This document shows, in pieces, positions 53,487 through 62,497 of a DNA stretch of 64,000 nucleotides. Positions within the stretch are counted from its first letter, which is position 1, and each line of letters begins with the position of its first letter. The DNA lies in assembly GCF_031987975.1 (NCBI RefSeq), contig NZ_DALZYX010000002.1:62001-126000 (forward strand), read 5' to 3'. The notes under the pieces are model-generated. The model made no database searches and was not told the DNA's origin. It was given only the letters and a program-made list of their open reading frames with translations. The position numbers were made by a program, and so were the translations under genes. This DNA is from Pseudescherichia sp031987975 (GTDB taxonomy: Bacteria > Pseudomonadota > Gammaproteobacteria > Enterobacterales > Enterobacteriaceae).

Positions 53487-55049
53487 TTATACTGTCGTGC
53501 GGATCAGATGGTCGAACGCGCTCAGAGAGGCTTTCGCACCTTCCCCGGTAGCGATAATGATCTGTTTGTACGGCACGGTAGTGCAGTCGCCCGCCGCGAA
53601 CACGCCTTTCACGCTGGTTTCGCACTTCGCATCAATGATGATCTCACCCATACGGTTCCGCTCAACCGCGCCTTCCAGCCAGTTAGTGTTCGGCAGCAGA
53701 CCGATCTGCACGAAGATACCTGCCAGCTCAAGATGATGCACATCGCCGCTCACGCGGGCACGGTACTCAAGGCCGGTCAGTTTGGTACCGTCGCCTTTCA
53801 CTTCGGTAGTCTGAGCGTTGAGAATGATATCGACGTTTTTCAGGCTGCGAACCTTATCCTGCAGTACCTTGTCGGCTTTCATCTCTGGGGCAAACTCAAG
53901 CAACGTAACGTGTTCAACAATACCGGCCAGGTCGATAGCCGCCTCAACGCCGGAGTTACCGCCGCCGATGACCGCGACGCGTTTACCTTTGAACAGCGGG
54001 CCGTCGCAGTGCGGGCAGTAGGTTACACCGCGGGTACGGTACTGCTCTTCACCCGGCACGCCCATGTTGCGCCATTTGGCACCGGTGGCAATGATCACGC
54101 TGCGTGCTTTCAGCACCGCGCCAGACGCGGTTTCGATCTGATGCAGGCCACCCTCTTCTGCCGCCGGGGTCAGTCTGGTCGCGCTCTGAGTATCGATAAC
54201 GTCAACGTTATAATCATCAACGTGAGCCTTAAGCGCACCGGCCAGCTTCTGGCCTTCAGTTTTCGGCACGGAGATGTAGTTTTCAATATCCACGGTGTCG
54301 AGCACCTGGCCACCGAAACGCTCGCCCATCAGGCCGGTACGAATACCTTTACGCGCAGAGTAGACCGCTGCCGCTGCACCCGCAGGGCCGGAGCCAACAA
54401 TCAGCACATCGTAAGCGTCACGTTTGTTCAGCTCTTCCGCCGCGCGTTTTTCCGCACCGGTATCCACTTTAGAGACGATTTCGGTCAAGGTCATACGACC
54501 TGAACCAAACTCAACGCCGTTCAGGAACACTGCCGGTACGCCCATAACGTTACGATCGGTGATTTCGTTCTGGAACACGCCGCCGTCAATCGCCGTATGC
54601 TTGATGCGTGGGTTAAGCACGGACATCAGGTTCAGCGCCTGGACCACGTCCGGGCAGTTGTGGCAGGAGAGCGAGTAGTAGGTTTCGAACTCAAAGTCCC
54701 CTTCCAGCGCGGCGATCTGCTCAAGCATCTCTTTCGCTTCTTTGGAAGGATGACCGCCGGTCCACAGCAGCGCCAGCACCAGCGAGGTAAATTCGTGGCC
54801 CAGCGGAGAGCCGGCAAAACGCGGCCCCTGGTCAGAGCCTGGGTTAGTAATCAGGAACGAGGGTTTACGCACCGGCAGCTGATTGTCCTCTTTGAAGGAG
54901 ACTTTGTCAGACAGCTCGGCGATTTCAGCCAGCAGTTCCTTGATCTCTGCCGATTTAGCGCTGTCGTCCAGGGTGGCAATCAGCTCAACAGGTTTGGTCA
55001 GACGCTCAAGATAAGCCTTAAGCTGGGTTTTCATTGTAGTATCAAGCAT
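53487..55049 (-). CDS. ahpF: Alkyl hydroperoxide reductase subunit F
   Basis: NADH:peroxiredoxin reductase that recycles AhpC. 520 residues from ATG 55049 (E. coli 521); the frame extends 12 codons upstream, but CAGGAGTGACC precedes this ATG. N-terminal tandem thioredoxin-like domain with CHNC near 129, FAD motif GSGPAGAAAA near 219, redox pair CPHC near 345 and C-terminal GVFAAGDCTT. Confidence 0.97.
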   Translation of the reverse strand: MLDTTMKTQLKAYLERLTKPVELIATLDDSAKSAEIKELLAEIAELSDKVSFKEDNQLPVRKPSFLITNPGSDQGPRFAGSPLGHEFTSLVLALLWTGGHPSKEAKEMLEQIAALEGDFEFETYYSLSCHNCPDVVQALNLMSVLNPRIKHTAIDGGVFQNEITDRNVMGVPAVFLNGVEFGSGRMTLTEIVSKVDTGAEKRAAEELNKRDAYDVLIVGSGPAGAAAAVYSARKGIRTGLMGERFGGQVLDTVDIENYISVPKTEGQKLAGALKAHVDDYNVDVIDTQSATRLTPAAEEGGLHQIETASGAVLKARSVIIATGAKWRNMGVPGEEQYRTRGVTYCPHCDGPLFKGKRVAVIGGGNSGVEAAIDLAGIVEHVTLLEFAPEMKADKVLQDKVRSLKNVDIILNAQTTEVKGDGTKLTGLEYRARVSGDVHHLELAGIFVQIGLLPNTNWLEGAVERNRMGEIIIDAKCETSVKGVFAAGDCTTVPYKQIIIATGEGAKASLSAFDHLIRTTV

Positions 55050-55134
55050 TAGGGTCACTCCTGAGTTAAAAACATCATCATGCAAGCTGCCTCAATGGGG
55101 CTGCCTGAATGCAACTTGAATCATGTTGTTAGGG

Positions 55135-55158
55135 AAAAACGGGTGCATAGCGCACCCG
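55135..55158 (-). terminator. Attenuator between ahpC and ahpF
   Basis: On the minus strand CGGGTGC-GCTAT-GCACCCG is followed by TTTTT. As it separates ahpC from ahpF in one operon, partial termination would give more AhpC than AhpF. Confidence 0.8.
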
Positions 55159-55166
55159 TGATAGAT

Positions 55167-55195
55167 AGGCCCGTGCAAGCGCAGCGCCGCCGGGC
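55167..55195. repeat. REP-like palindrome between ahpC and ahpF
   Basis: TAGGCCCGTGCAAGC-GCA-GCGCCGCCGGGC resembles the element at 62463 and lies ten bases after the ahpC stop, where it could stabilise upstream ahpC mRNA. Confidence 0.6.
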
Positions 55196-55204
55196 TTTTC
55201 AGAC

Positions 55205-55768
55205 TTAAATCTTGCCAACCAGGTCCAGGGACGGAGCCAGGGTCGCTTCACCCTCTTTCCATTTAGCCGGGCACACTTCGCCTGGGTGAGCAGCAACGTA
55301 CTGAGCCGCTTTGATTTTGCGCAGCAGGTCAGATGCGTCACGGCCAATGCCTTCTGCAGTCACTTCGATCGCCTGAATGATACCCTGCGGGTCAACGATG
55401 AAGGTGCCACGGTCAGCCAGGCCTTCATCTTCACGCATGTTTTCGAAGTTACGGGTCAGTGCGCCAGTCGGGTCGCCGATCATCGCATATTTGATTTTAG
55501 CGATGGTTTCAGAGCTGCTGTGCCACGCTTTGTGGGTGAAGTGGGTGTCGGTGGAGACGGAGTACACGTCCACGCCCAGTTTCTGCAACTCATCGTAGTG
55601 ATCGGCTACGTCGCCCAGCTCGGTCGGGCAAACGAAGGTGAAGTCAGCCGGATAGAAGAAGAAGACGCTCCAGCGGCCTTCGGTATCTTTCTCGGTCACT
55701 TCGATGAATTCACCGTTTTTGAACGCCTGGTTTTTAAAAGGTTTGATCTTGGTATTGATTAAGGACAT
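55205..55768 (-). CDS. ahpC: Alkyl hydroperoxide reductase subunit C (peroxiredoxin)
   Basis: Typical two-Cys peroxiredoxin, 187 residues as in E. coli. Peroxidatic Cys in FVCPTELGD near 47, resolving Cys in GEVCPAKW near 166. ATG 55768 follows CGGAGGAAG. Reduced by AhpF, encoded downstream. Confidence 0.98.
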   Translation of the reverse strand: MSLINTKIKPFKNQAFKNGEFIEVTEKDTEGRWSVFFFYPADFTFVCPTELGDVADHYDELQKLGVDVYSVSTDTHFTHKAWHSSSETIAKIKYAMIGDPTGALTRNFENMREDEGLADRGTFIVDPQGIIQAIEVTAEGIGRDASDLLRKIKAAQYVAAHPGEVCPAKWKEGEATLAPSLDLVGKI

Positions 55769-56072
55769 CTATACTTCCTCCGTGGTTTCGATGAGATATA
55801 AGGTACCGAATTTTGATGGCAACGGCTAATGCGTTTGCTTTATCAAATCAATCAGCGATATCTAACAACGTAAAAGCCGTAATGGCGTCGGGGATTACAT
55901 CACTCCCCTGAACAAAGGGCAATGCACCGCTGTAAGGTCTGATCTATGGCTGTGATAGGTTGCGCCGTTATGAGTACACTTTAGGACACATCGTTTAATA
56001 CCGGTCTTTTCATGGTATATTTCTTCCCGTCCTGAGATCGTTATTAATAAGCAGCAGTACGGCGAGATAAAA
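55769..56072. other. ahpC / ybdO-like divergent region
   Basis: 304 bases without a gene, containing the ahpC promoter and the leader of the LysR gene. K-12 has dsbG here next to ahpC; no trace of it is seen. A candidate OxyR site is listed separately. Confidence 0.6.
55933..55969. promoter_or_regulatory. Candidate OxyR-binding site upstream of ahpC
   Basis: The centre CTAT-GGCTGTG-ATAG is exact for the inner half of the ATAG-N7-CTAT-N7-ATAG-N7-CTAT OxyR motif; the outer quarters TAAG and CGTT match only half. About 165-200 bases from the ahpC ATG. OxyR control of ahpC is established in E. coli. Confidence 0.4.
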
Positions 56073-56978
56073 ATGGCTAACCTCTATGATTTAAAAAAGT
56101 TCGACCTTAATTTGCTGCTTATATTTGAGTGTATTTATCAGCATCAGAGCATCAGTAAAGCAGCTAAAGCGCTCTTTATTACCCCCTCCGCAGTGAGCCA
56201 GTCTTTGCAGCGTCTACGCGCCCATCTCGACGATCCGCTGTTTGTCCGCAGCGGGAAAGGCGTGGCACCGACCACGGTCGCCATCAATCTGCATATCCAT
56301 CTGGAAGAGAATCTTAACCAGCTTGAGCAGACCATCAACATGATGAACAGCAACGAGCTGAGTAAAAAGTTTGTTATCTATACGCCACAGCTGCTGATGA
56401 ACGAAGGGAGCATGGCGCTGGTTAACATGCTGCGCAGGCAGGCCAGCTACACTATTGAACATCATGATATCTTTATTACCCCGCAGTCGGCAGAGGAGCT
56501 GTTAACCTACCGCAAAGCCGATCTCATTCTCTCTCTGTTTGCCATTGCTAACCCGGCCATCGTCTGCGAAAAGCTCTCCAGCGAACCGCTGGTGTTGGTA
56601 TGTAGCGCCGATCACCCGCGTTTAACGGGTAAGGTAAACATAACTGATGTACTGGCTGAGGGGTTTACGTTGTACAGCACGCCGGAGAGAGGCGCGCTGG
56701 CGTTGCAAAGAGACATTGAGGCGGTATTGCCGCAGCGCAATATTCTTTTCAGCAGCGACTCATACATTTCTATTATTAATATTATTAACCAGTCAGATCT
56801 TATTGGACTGATGCCGTTACCTACATTTAATCACTATAAAAAAATAATGAATTTAAAAATAGTAGATGTCGATATCACCCTGCCCGCTTTAGATATATTC
56901 ATGCTTTATAACCGTGCCTCGCTAAACGGCAGCGCCTTCGCCAGCCTGATCGATATGATAAAACTGGCGGATCGTTAG
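56073..56978 (+). CDS. ybdO: LysR-family transcriptional regulator, YbdO-like
   Basis: 301 residues with N-terminal HTH (FDLNLLLIFECIYQHQSISKA in part, TPSAVSQSLQRLR) and C-terminal effector domain. It aligns well with E. coli YbdO in the HTH and is more diverged after. Divergent from ahpC, convergent with ybdL. It shares its HTH style (PSAxSQSxQxLR, RxGxGVxPT) with YbeF in this window. Target genes unknown here. Confidence 0.85.
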   Translation: MANLYDLKKFDLNLLLIFECIYQHQSISKAAKALFITPSAVSQSLQRLRAHLDDPLFVRSGKGVAPTTVAINLHIHLEENLNQLEQTINMMNSNELSKKFVIYTPQLLMNEGSMALVNMLRRQASYTIEHHDIFITPQSAEELLTYRKADLILSLFAIANPAIVCEKLSSEPLVLVCSADHPRLTGKVNITDVLAEGFTLYSTPERGALALQRDIEAVLPQRNILFSSDSYISIINIINQSDLIGLMPLPTFNHYKKIMNLKIVDVDITLPALDIFMLYNRASLNGSAFASLIDMIKLADR

Positions 56979-56992
56979 TCGAGGCGCGGCGT

Positions 56993-58153
56993 TCAAAGCT
57001 TACAGAGTCGCTCTGCGGCGGCCAGCAGCGTCGCTTCCTGCTTGGCAAAGCAGAGACGAATAAGCTTATGCGGGAAGGGATCGGCGCAGAATACCGACAG
57101 CGGAATAGCCGCCACCCCCACCTCTTTGGTTAACCACTGACAGAAGCTGACGTCATCCAGATCGGAGATGGCGCTGTAGTCTGCCAGCAGGAAATAGGTT
57201 CCTTCGCAGGGCAGAATCTCCAGCCGACTCTTGCTCAGGGCATCAATCAGCAAATCGCGTTTTGCCTGGTAAAAAGCGGGCAGCTGCTGATAGTGCTCCG
57301 GCTCCGCCCGCAGCATATCCGCCAGCGCCAGCTGGGCCGGCGTGTTAACCGCAAAGGTCAGATACTGATGCACCTTCCGCAGCTCGGCACTGATGGCCGC
57401 CGGGGCGACGCAGTAGCCTACCTTCCAGCCGGTCATATGGTAGGTTTTACCAAAGGATGAGACGGCAACTGCCCGCTGACGCAGCTCCGGGTGAGCGAGC
57501 ACGCTGGCGTGCCCTGCCGGGTCAAAGCAGATGTGTTCGTAAACTTCATCGCTTAGCACATAGATTTCACGCTCGGCAATCGCCTGCCACAGCGCGGCGA
57601 AGTCCTCACGCTGCCACACCGTCGCTGATGGGTTATGCGGCGTATTGAGAATAACCAGCCGGGTCTTGTTGCTCAGCAGTGCGGCAAAGGCCTGCCAGTC
57701 AACGCGAAAGTGCGGCGGCTGCAGCGCAATACGCTTAACTATTCCGCCCGCCAGCTCAACCGCAGGGGCGTAGCTGTCGTAGCTTGGATCGAAGCAGATC
57801 ACCTCATCCCCGCTGCGCACCAGGGCGGTAATGGCGGCGTAGAGCGCCTCCGTGGCACCGGCGGTCACGGTAATGTCGCTATTAGCATCCGGCTGATAGC
57901 CATACAGGGCGGCGGTTTTATCGGCAATGGCTTCCCGTAACGCCTGCACCCCGGTCATTGGCGCATACTGGTTTGCCCCCTGGGCCACGTGAAATGCCAG
58001 ACGCTCCTGCAGATAGCGCGGACCATCATAATCAGGAAAACCCTGAGAGAGATTAATTGCCTGGTGGGCCTGCGCCAGAGCACTCATCTGGGTAAAGATG
58101 GTAGTGCCAAGATTGGGCAGTTTACTCTGCGGGATCAGTGTGTTATTGCTCAT
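56993..58153 (-). CDS. ybdL: Methionine aminotransferase (PLP)
   Basis: 386 residues as in E. coli YbdL, fold type I aminotransferase; PLP Lys in SSFGKTYHMTGWK near 236, NTPHNPSATVW near 172. It prefers methionine, so it can convert 2-oxo-4-methylthiobutanoate to methionine, the last step of the salvage pathway whose other enzymes are encoded next to it. Divergent from mtnBCD across MetJ boxes. Confidence 0.94.
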   Translation of the reverse strand: MSNNTLIPQSKLPNLGTTIFTQMSALAQAHQAINLSQGFPDYDGPRYLQERLAFHVAQGANQYAPMTGVQALREAIADKTAALYGYQPDANSDITVTAGATEALYAAITALVRSGDEVICFDPSYDSYAPAVELAGGIVKRIALQPPHFRVDWQAFAALLSNKTRLVILNTPHNPSATVWQREDFAALWQAIAEREIYVLSDEVYEHICFDPAGHASVLAHPELRQRAVAVSSFGKTYHMTGWKVGYCVAPAAISAELRKVHQYLTFAVNTPAQLALADMLRAEPEHYQQLPAFYQAKRDLLIDALSKSRLEILPCEGTYFLLADYSAISDLDDVSFCQWLTKEVGVAAIPLSVFCADPFPHKLIRLCFAKQEATLLAAAERLCKL

Positions 58154-58220
58154 GGATGCCTGCCTGCGTGTAATACTGATGTTGCTGCCACTATATCACG
58201 ATGTTAGTATTTGGCAATCA

Positions 58221-58236
58221 AGACGCTTAGACGTCT
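58221..58236. promoter_or_regulatory. MetJ operator (two tandem met boxes), ybdL/mtnB
   Basis: AGACGCTT (58221) and AGACGTCT (58229) are adjacent eight-base boxes; the second is a perfect consensus AGACGTCT, the first matches six of eight. It lies 44 bases before mtnB and 68 bases from ybdL, so it could repress both. Confidence 0.85.
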
Positions 58237-58279
58237 AAACAATAATGTTATTCCTCTGCTCACACTACTCAGGAGCGTT

Positions 58280-58891
58280 ATGACATATCCTCTGCAACTT
58301 CCGGCGCTGGTTGAAGCCTGCCACTGGCTAGGGGCAAAAGGCTGGGCACCGGCCACCGGCGGCAATATGTCGGTGCGGGAAAACGCCGACTGGTGCTGGC
58401 TCAGCGAATCCGGCAAAGATAAGGGCAGCCTGACGGTGGACGATTTCTTGCAGGTGGAGATTGCCACCGATCGCGCCCCCTCCGGACGTAAACCCTCTGC
58501 TGAAACCGGACTGCATACCCTAATCTATCGTCTCTATCCGGAGGCTAACGCCGTGCTGCACGTGCATACCGTTAACGCTACGGTCCTGTCGCGTATTGAG
58601 AAATCCTCAGCGCTGAACCTGCAAGGTTATGAGATGCAGAAATCCCTGAGCGGGCAGACCAGCCATCTTGATACGGTCGCCATTGCCCTGTTTGATAACG
58701 ACCAGGATATCCCGGCCCTTGCCCAACGCATTGAGGCATATGCCCGCCAGAACCCCTTGCGCTACGGCTTTCTGCTGCGCGGCCACGGTCTGACCTGTTG
58801 GGGACGCAGCGTAGCGGAAGCCCGCCGCCACCTTGAGGGGCTGGCGTTTTTATTTGAGTGTGAAATGCAGCGCCGACTGCTGGAGAGATGA
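58280..58891 (+). CDS. mtnB: Methylthioribulose-1-phosphate dehydratase
   Basis: 203-residue class II aldolase-fold zinc enzyme of methionine salvage. Zinc ligands in VLHVHTVNATVL (two His near 94-96) and RGHGLTCWG. The frame extends upstream to 58211, but ATG 58280 follows AGGAGCGTT. Its stop overlaps the mtnC start (ATGA). Confidence 0.94.
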   Translation: MTYPLQLPALVEACHWLGAKGWAPATGGNMSVRENADWCWLSESGKDKGSLTVDDFLQVEIATDRAPSGRKPSAETGLHTLIYRLYPEANAVLHVHTVNATVLSRIEKSSALNLQGYEMQKSLSGQTSHLDTVAIALFDNDQDIPALAQRIEAYARQNPLRYGFLLRGHGLTCWGRSVAEARRHLEGLAFLFECEMQRRLLER

Positions 58892-59580
58892 TGATCCGCG
58901 CCATAGTTACCGATATTGAAGGCACCACCAGCGATATCCGCTTCGTGCACGACGTGCTGTTCCCCTACGCCCGCGAGCGGCTGGAGGCGTTCGTCACCGC
59001 TCAGCAGTATGCCGAGCCGGTAAAATCCATTCTTGATAATCTACGGGATGAGATCGCCCGACCGGATGCCACCTCCGCCGAGCTGATTGAGACGCTGTTC
59101 AGCTTTATGGATGAAGACCGTAAGTCAACGGCGCTGAAGGCATTGCAGGGGATCATCTGGCACGACGGCTACGTCAACGGCGACTTTACCGGCCATCTCT
59201 ATCCCGACGTGCTGCCTGCGCTGGAGAGGTGGAAGGCACAAGGCATTGATCTCTATGTTTATTCCTCTGGCTCCGTGGCGGCGCAAAAACTGTTATTTGG
59301 CTACAGCGATGAAGGTGATATTACTCATCTGTTTAGCGGCTACTTTGATACCCGTATAGGTGCTAAGCGTGAAGCAAGCTCCTACAGCAACATTGCCGAG
59401 CAGCTGGCCCTGCCGTCGGCGTCGATCCTCTTCCTGTCGGACATCCATCAGGAGCTGGACGCCGCCGCAGAGACCGGTTTGCGCACCGTGCAGCTGATCC
59501 GTGGCGATGATGACGCCGCCAGCCAGCATCACCAGGTGCACAGTTTTAACGACATCAACCCGGAGCAGATCCCCTCATGA
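58888..59580 (+). CDS. mtnC: Enolase-phosphatase E1
   Basis: 230-residue HAD phosphatase making acireductone from diketo-methylthiopentyl phosphate. Motif I DIEGTTSD near 9, motif II YSSGS near 120, then LFLSDIHQELDAA near 175. ATGA overlaps with mtnB upstream and mtnD downstream. Confidence 0.95.
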   Translation: MMIRAIVTDIEGTTSDIRFVHDVLFPYARERLEAFVTAQQYAEPVKSILDNLRDEIARPDATSAELIETLFSFMDEDRKSTALKALQGIIWHDGYVNGDFTGHLYPDVLPALERWKAQGIDLYVYSSGSVAAQKLLFGYSDEGDITHLFSGYFDTRIGAKREASSYSNIAEQLALPSASILFLSDIHQELDAAAETGLRTVQLIRGDDDAASQHHQVHSFNDINPEQIPS

Positions 59581-60119
59581 GCGCATTAACTGTCTATTCC
59601 GCAACCGATACCCGCCAGCCTACGTGGCACAGCACCGACGCCGGAGAGATCCAGCAGCAGCTTAATGCGAAGGGCGTGCGCTTTGAGCGCTGGCAGGCCG
59701 ACCGCAATCTCGGCACCGATCCTGCCCCACAAGCGGTGATCGACGCCTATCAGCACGCCATTGATAAGCTGGTTGCCGAGAAGGGCTACCAGAGCTGGGA
59801 TGTCATCAGCCTGCGCGCCGATAACCCTAATAAGGAGGCACTGCGGGAGAAGTTTCTTAACGAGCACACCCACGGCGAAGACGAAGTGCGCTTTTTCGTC
59901 GAGGGTGCGGGCCTGTTCTGCCTGCATATTGGCGATGAGGTCTACCAGGTGCTGTGCGAGAAGAACGATCTCATCTCGGTTCCGGCCGGGACGCCGCACT
60001 GGTTTGATATGGGGTCCGAGCCGAACTTTACCGCCATTCGGATTTTCGACAACCCGGAGGGATGGGTTGCGCAGTTTACCGGCGACGCCATCGCCGACGG
60101 CTATCCGCGCCTGCCGTAA
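59577..60119 (+). CDS. mtnD: Acireductone dioxygenase
   Basis: 180-residue cupin enzyme; with Fe(II) it yields 2-oxo-4-methylthiobutanoate, with Ni(II) an off-pathway product. Metal ligands His, His, Glu in EHTHGEDEV near 97-103 and His in AGTPHWFD near 141. Last of mtnBCD, tail-to-tail with mtnA 12 bases away. Confidence 0.96.
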   Translation: MSALTVYSATDTRQPTWHSTDAGEIQQQLNAKGVRFERWQADRNLGTDPAPQAVIDAYQHAIDKLVAEKGYQSWDVISLRADNPNKEALREKFLNEHTHGEDEVRFFVEGAGLFCLHIGDEVYQVLCEKNDLISVPAGTPHWFDMGSEPNFTAIRIFDNPEGWVAQFTGDAIADGYPRLP

Positions 60120-60131
60120 ATTATACCGGGG

Positions 60132-61151
60132 CTACGACTTAAAACATCCCGCGGCTACCTCGTCCGGCGTGACGACGCCGGTATCCAGCACCCAGCCGCT
60201 AATCAGCGCGGCGGGGGTGACGTCAAACGCCGGGTTATAGACCAGCGTCGATTCCGGTGCCCACTGCACCGCCCCAAAGCTGCCTGCCACGCCGGTCACT
60301 TCGCTGGCCGCGCGCTGCTCGATAGGAATGGCTTCCCCGTTCGGGCAGAGCGGATCCAGGGTGGTCTGCGGCGCAGCAACGTAAAACGGGATGTTGTGAT
60401 AGCGGGCCAGCACCGCCAGCGAGTAGGTGCCGATCTTATTCGCCACGTCGCCGTTAGCGGCAATGCGATCCGCGCCGACCCACACTGCATCTACCTGCCC
60501 CTGCGCCATCAGGCTGGCCGCCATCGAATCGGTGATCAGCTGGCAGGGAATGCCCAGCTCCGCCAGCTCCCAGGCCGTCAGACGGCCCCCCTGCAGCAGC
60601 GGGCGCGTCTCCCCTACCCAGACGTTAACCACTTTACCGTCGGTAAAGGCCTGGGAGATGACCCCCAGCGCCGTCCCTACCCCAGCGGTCGCCAGCCCAC
60701 CGGTGTTACAGTGCGTCAGCAGGCGGCTGCCGGGGGCAACCAGCGCGCTGCCCGCCTCGGCGATCCGAGTGCAGAGCTGCTTATCTTCCGCTATCAGCCG
60801 CTCGGCCTCAGCCACCAATGCCGGGACAAAATCCACCTCCGCCAACGCCTGCTTCATGCGGTCGAGGTTGTTCATCAGATTCACCGCCGTCGGACGGGCC
60901 GCCCGCAGCGTCTCCAGCGCCTGGGCCAAAGAGATTTTGCTCGCGCCCCGCTCGGCCAGCAGCGCCAGCAGCAGGCTGGCAGAGAGACCAATCAGCGGCG
61001 CGCCGCGTACCCGCAGAGCGTGAATATGGCCTACCAGCGTCTCTACCCTGTCAGCGGGCAGCCAGCGTTTCTCCTGCGGCAGGGCCTGCTGATCGAGAAT
61101 AAAAAGCTGATTATCGGTGACGCGCAGACTGGTGGTCTGAAGTGGCTGCAT
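60132..61151 (-). CDS. mtnA: Methylthioribose-1-phosphate isomerase
   Basis: 339-residue enzyme of the eIF2B-alpha-like fold converting MTR-1-phosphate to methylthioribulose-1-phosphate. Catalytic Cys in LLTHCNTGGLAT near 157 and Asp in VGADRIAANGD near 240. Divergent from mtnK with MetJ boxes between. Confidence 0.95.
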   Translation of the reverse strand: MQPLQTTSLRVTDNQLFILDQQALPQEKRWLPADRVETLVGHIHALRVRGAPLIGLSASLLLALLAERGASKISLAQALETLRAARPTAVNLMNNLDRMKQALAEVDFVPALVAEAERLIAEDKQLCTRIAEAGSALVAPGSRLLTHCNTGGLATAGVGTALGVISQAFTDGKVVNVWVGETRPLLQGGRLTAWELAELGIPCQLITDSMAASLMAQGQVDAVWVGADRIAANGDVANKIGTYSLAVLARYHNIPFYVAAPQTTLDPLCPNGEAIPIEQRAASEVTGVAGSFGAVQWAPESTLVYNPAFDVTPAALISGWVLDTGVVTPDEVAAGCFKS

Positions 61152-61203
61152 AGCGTTAAATCCCTGTTGCGTTGATGTATCGTATTGTGTCAGGATGATT
61201 TAC

Positions 61204-61219
61204 AGATGTATAGACGTCT
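61204..61219. promoter_or_regulatory. MetJ operator (two tandem met boxes), mtnA/mtnK
   Basis: AGATGTAT (61204, six of eight) and AGACGTCT (61212, perfect) are adjacent boxes in the 105-base spacer between the divergent mtnA and mtnK starts. Confidence 0.85.
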
Positions 61220-61256
61220 GAATGGCTTTATAACCAGAAAATTGAGGATAACGGCA

Positions 61257-62456
61257 ATGTCGCAATACCGAACTTTCAACGCCGCCGACGCGGTGGCCTA
61301 TGCCCGGCAATTCGCTGGTCTGGAGCAGGCATCCGAACTGGTTGACGCGCATGAAGTCGGTGACGGCAACCTGAATCTGGTCTTTAAAATTTTCGACGCC
61401 GAAGGCGTAAGCCGGATCGTCGTCAAGCAGGCCCTGCCCTACGTGCGCTGCGTGGGCGAATCCTGGCCGCTGACCCTGGACCGTGCCCGGCTGGAGGCGC
61501 AGACCCTGGTAGAGCACTATCAGCACTGCCCGGCGCACACGGTGAAGATCCACCATTTCGATCCCGAGCTGTCGGTGATGGTGATGGAGGATCTCTCCGA
61601 TCACCGCATCTGGCGCGGGGAGCTGATCAAGGGCACGTACTATCCGCAGGCCGCCCGCCAGCTGGCGGCGTACCTCGCCCAGACCCTGTTCCACACCAGC
61701 GATTTTTATCTTACTCCGGCACAGAAAAAGGCCCAGGTAGCGCAGTTTATCAACCCGGAGATGTGCGGCATCACCGAAGACCTCTTCTTTGACGATCCGT
61801 ACCGCGTTCACGAGCGCAACAGCTACCCGGCGGCGATTGAGGCCGACGTGGTCGCCCTGCGCGACGATACCGCCCTGCTGCTGGCGGTGGCTGCCCTCAA
61901 GCAGCGCTTCCTCTCTCATGCCGAAGCGCTGCTGCACGGCGATATTCACAGCGGCTCGATTTTCGTGGCTGAAGGCAGCCTGAAGGCGATTGACGCCGAG
62001 TTTGGCTACGTGGGGCCGATTGGCTTTGACGTCGGCACCGCTATCGGCAACCTGCTGCTCAACTACTGCGGCCTGCCGGGGCATCTGGGCATCCGCGATG
62101 CCGCCGCCGCCCGCGAGCAGCGCCTGAACGATATTCAGGAGCTGTGGAGCACCTTTGCGGAGACATTCCTCGCGCTGGCCGCCGAGAAGACTCGCGACGT
62201 AGCGCTGGCCCATCCAGGCTATGCTGCTCAGTTCCTGCAGAAGGTATGGCACGATGCGATAGGTTTCTGCGGCACGGAGCTGATCCGCCGCAGCGTCGGC
62301 CTCTCCCACGTGGCGGATATCGACTCCATCGCCGATGAGGAGATGCGCCACGAATGCCTGCGCCACGCTATCCATTTAGGCAAAGCGCTGATCGTTATTG
62401 CCGACCGTATCCATAACGTTGATGAATTGATTGCCCGGGTTCGGCAGTACAGCTAA
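61257..62456 (+). CDS. mtnK: S-methyl-5-thioribose kinase
   Basis: 399 residues from ATG 61257 behind TTGAGGATAACG; the upstream part of the frame runs through the MetJ boxes and is not coding. Kinase of the choline/aminoglycoside phosphotransferase fold: GDGNLNLVFKI near 40, catalytic LLHGDIHSGSIF near 230 and DAEFGYVGPIGFD near 250. First committed step of salvage after MTA cleavage. Confidence 0.95.
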   Translation: MSQYRTFNAADAVAYARQFAGLEQASELVDAHEVGDGNLNLVFKIFDAEGVSRIVVKQALPYVRCVGESWPLTLDRARLEAQTLVEHYQHCPAHTVKIHHFDPELSVMVMEDLSDHRIWRGELIKGTYYPQAARQLAAYLAQTLFHTSDFYLTPAQKKAQVAQFINPEMCGITEDLFFDDPYRVHERNSYPAAIEADVVALRDDTALLLAVAALKQRFLSHAEALLHGDIHSGSIFVAEGSLKAIDAEFGYVGPIGFDVGTAIGNLLLNYCGLPGHLGIRDAAAAREQRLNDIQELWSTFAETFLALAAEKTRDVALAHPGYAAQFLQKVWHDAIGFCGTELIRRSVGLSHVADIDSIADEEMRHECLRHAIHLGKALIVIADRIHNVDELIARVRQYS

Positions 62457-62462
62457 TGCATA

Positions 62463-62492
62463 ATGCCCGGCAAGCACCGCGCCGCCGGGCAA
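62463..62492. repeat. REP-like palindrome between mtnK and the LVIVD gene
   Basis: TGCCCGGCAAGCACC-GCGCCGCCGGGCAA pairs over its ends and lies in the convergent spacer; similar to 55167. Confidence 0.6.
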
Positions 62493-62497
62493 TACCT

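Noticed and set aside
61200..62375. 391-residue frame antisense to mtnK
   Set aside because: mtnK has full kinase motifs on the plus strand; the antisense frame shows none.
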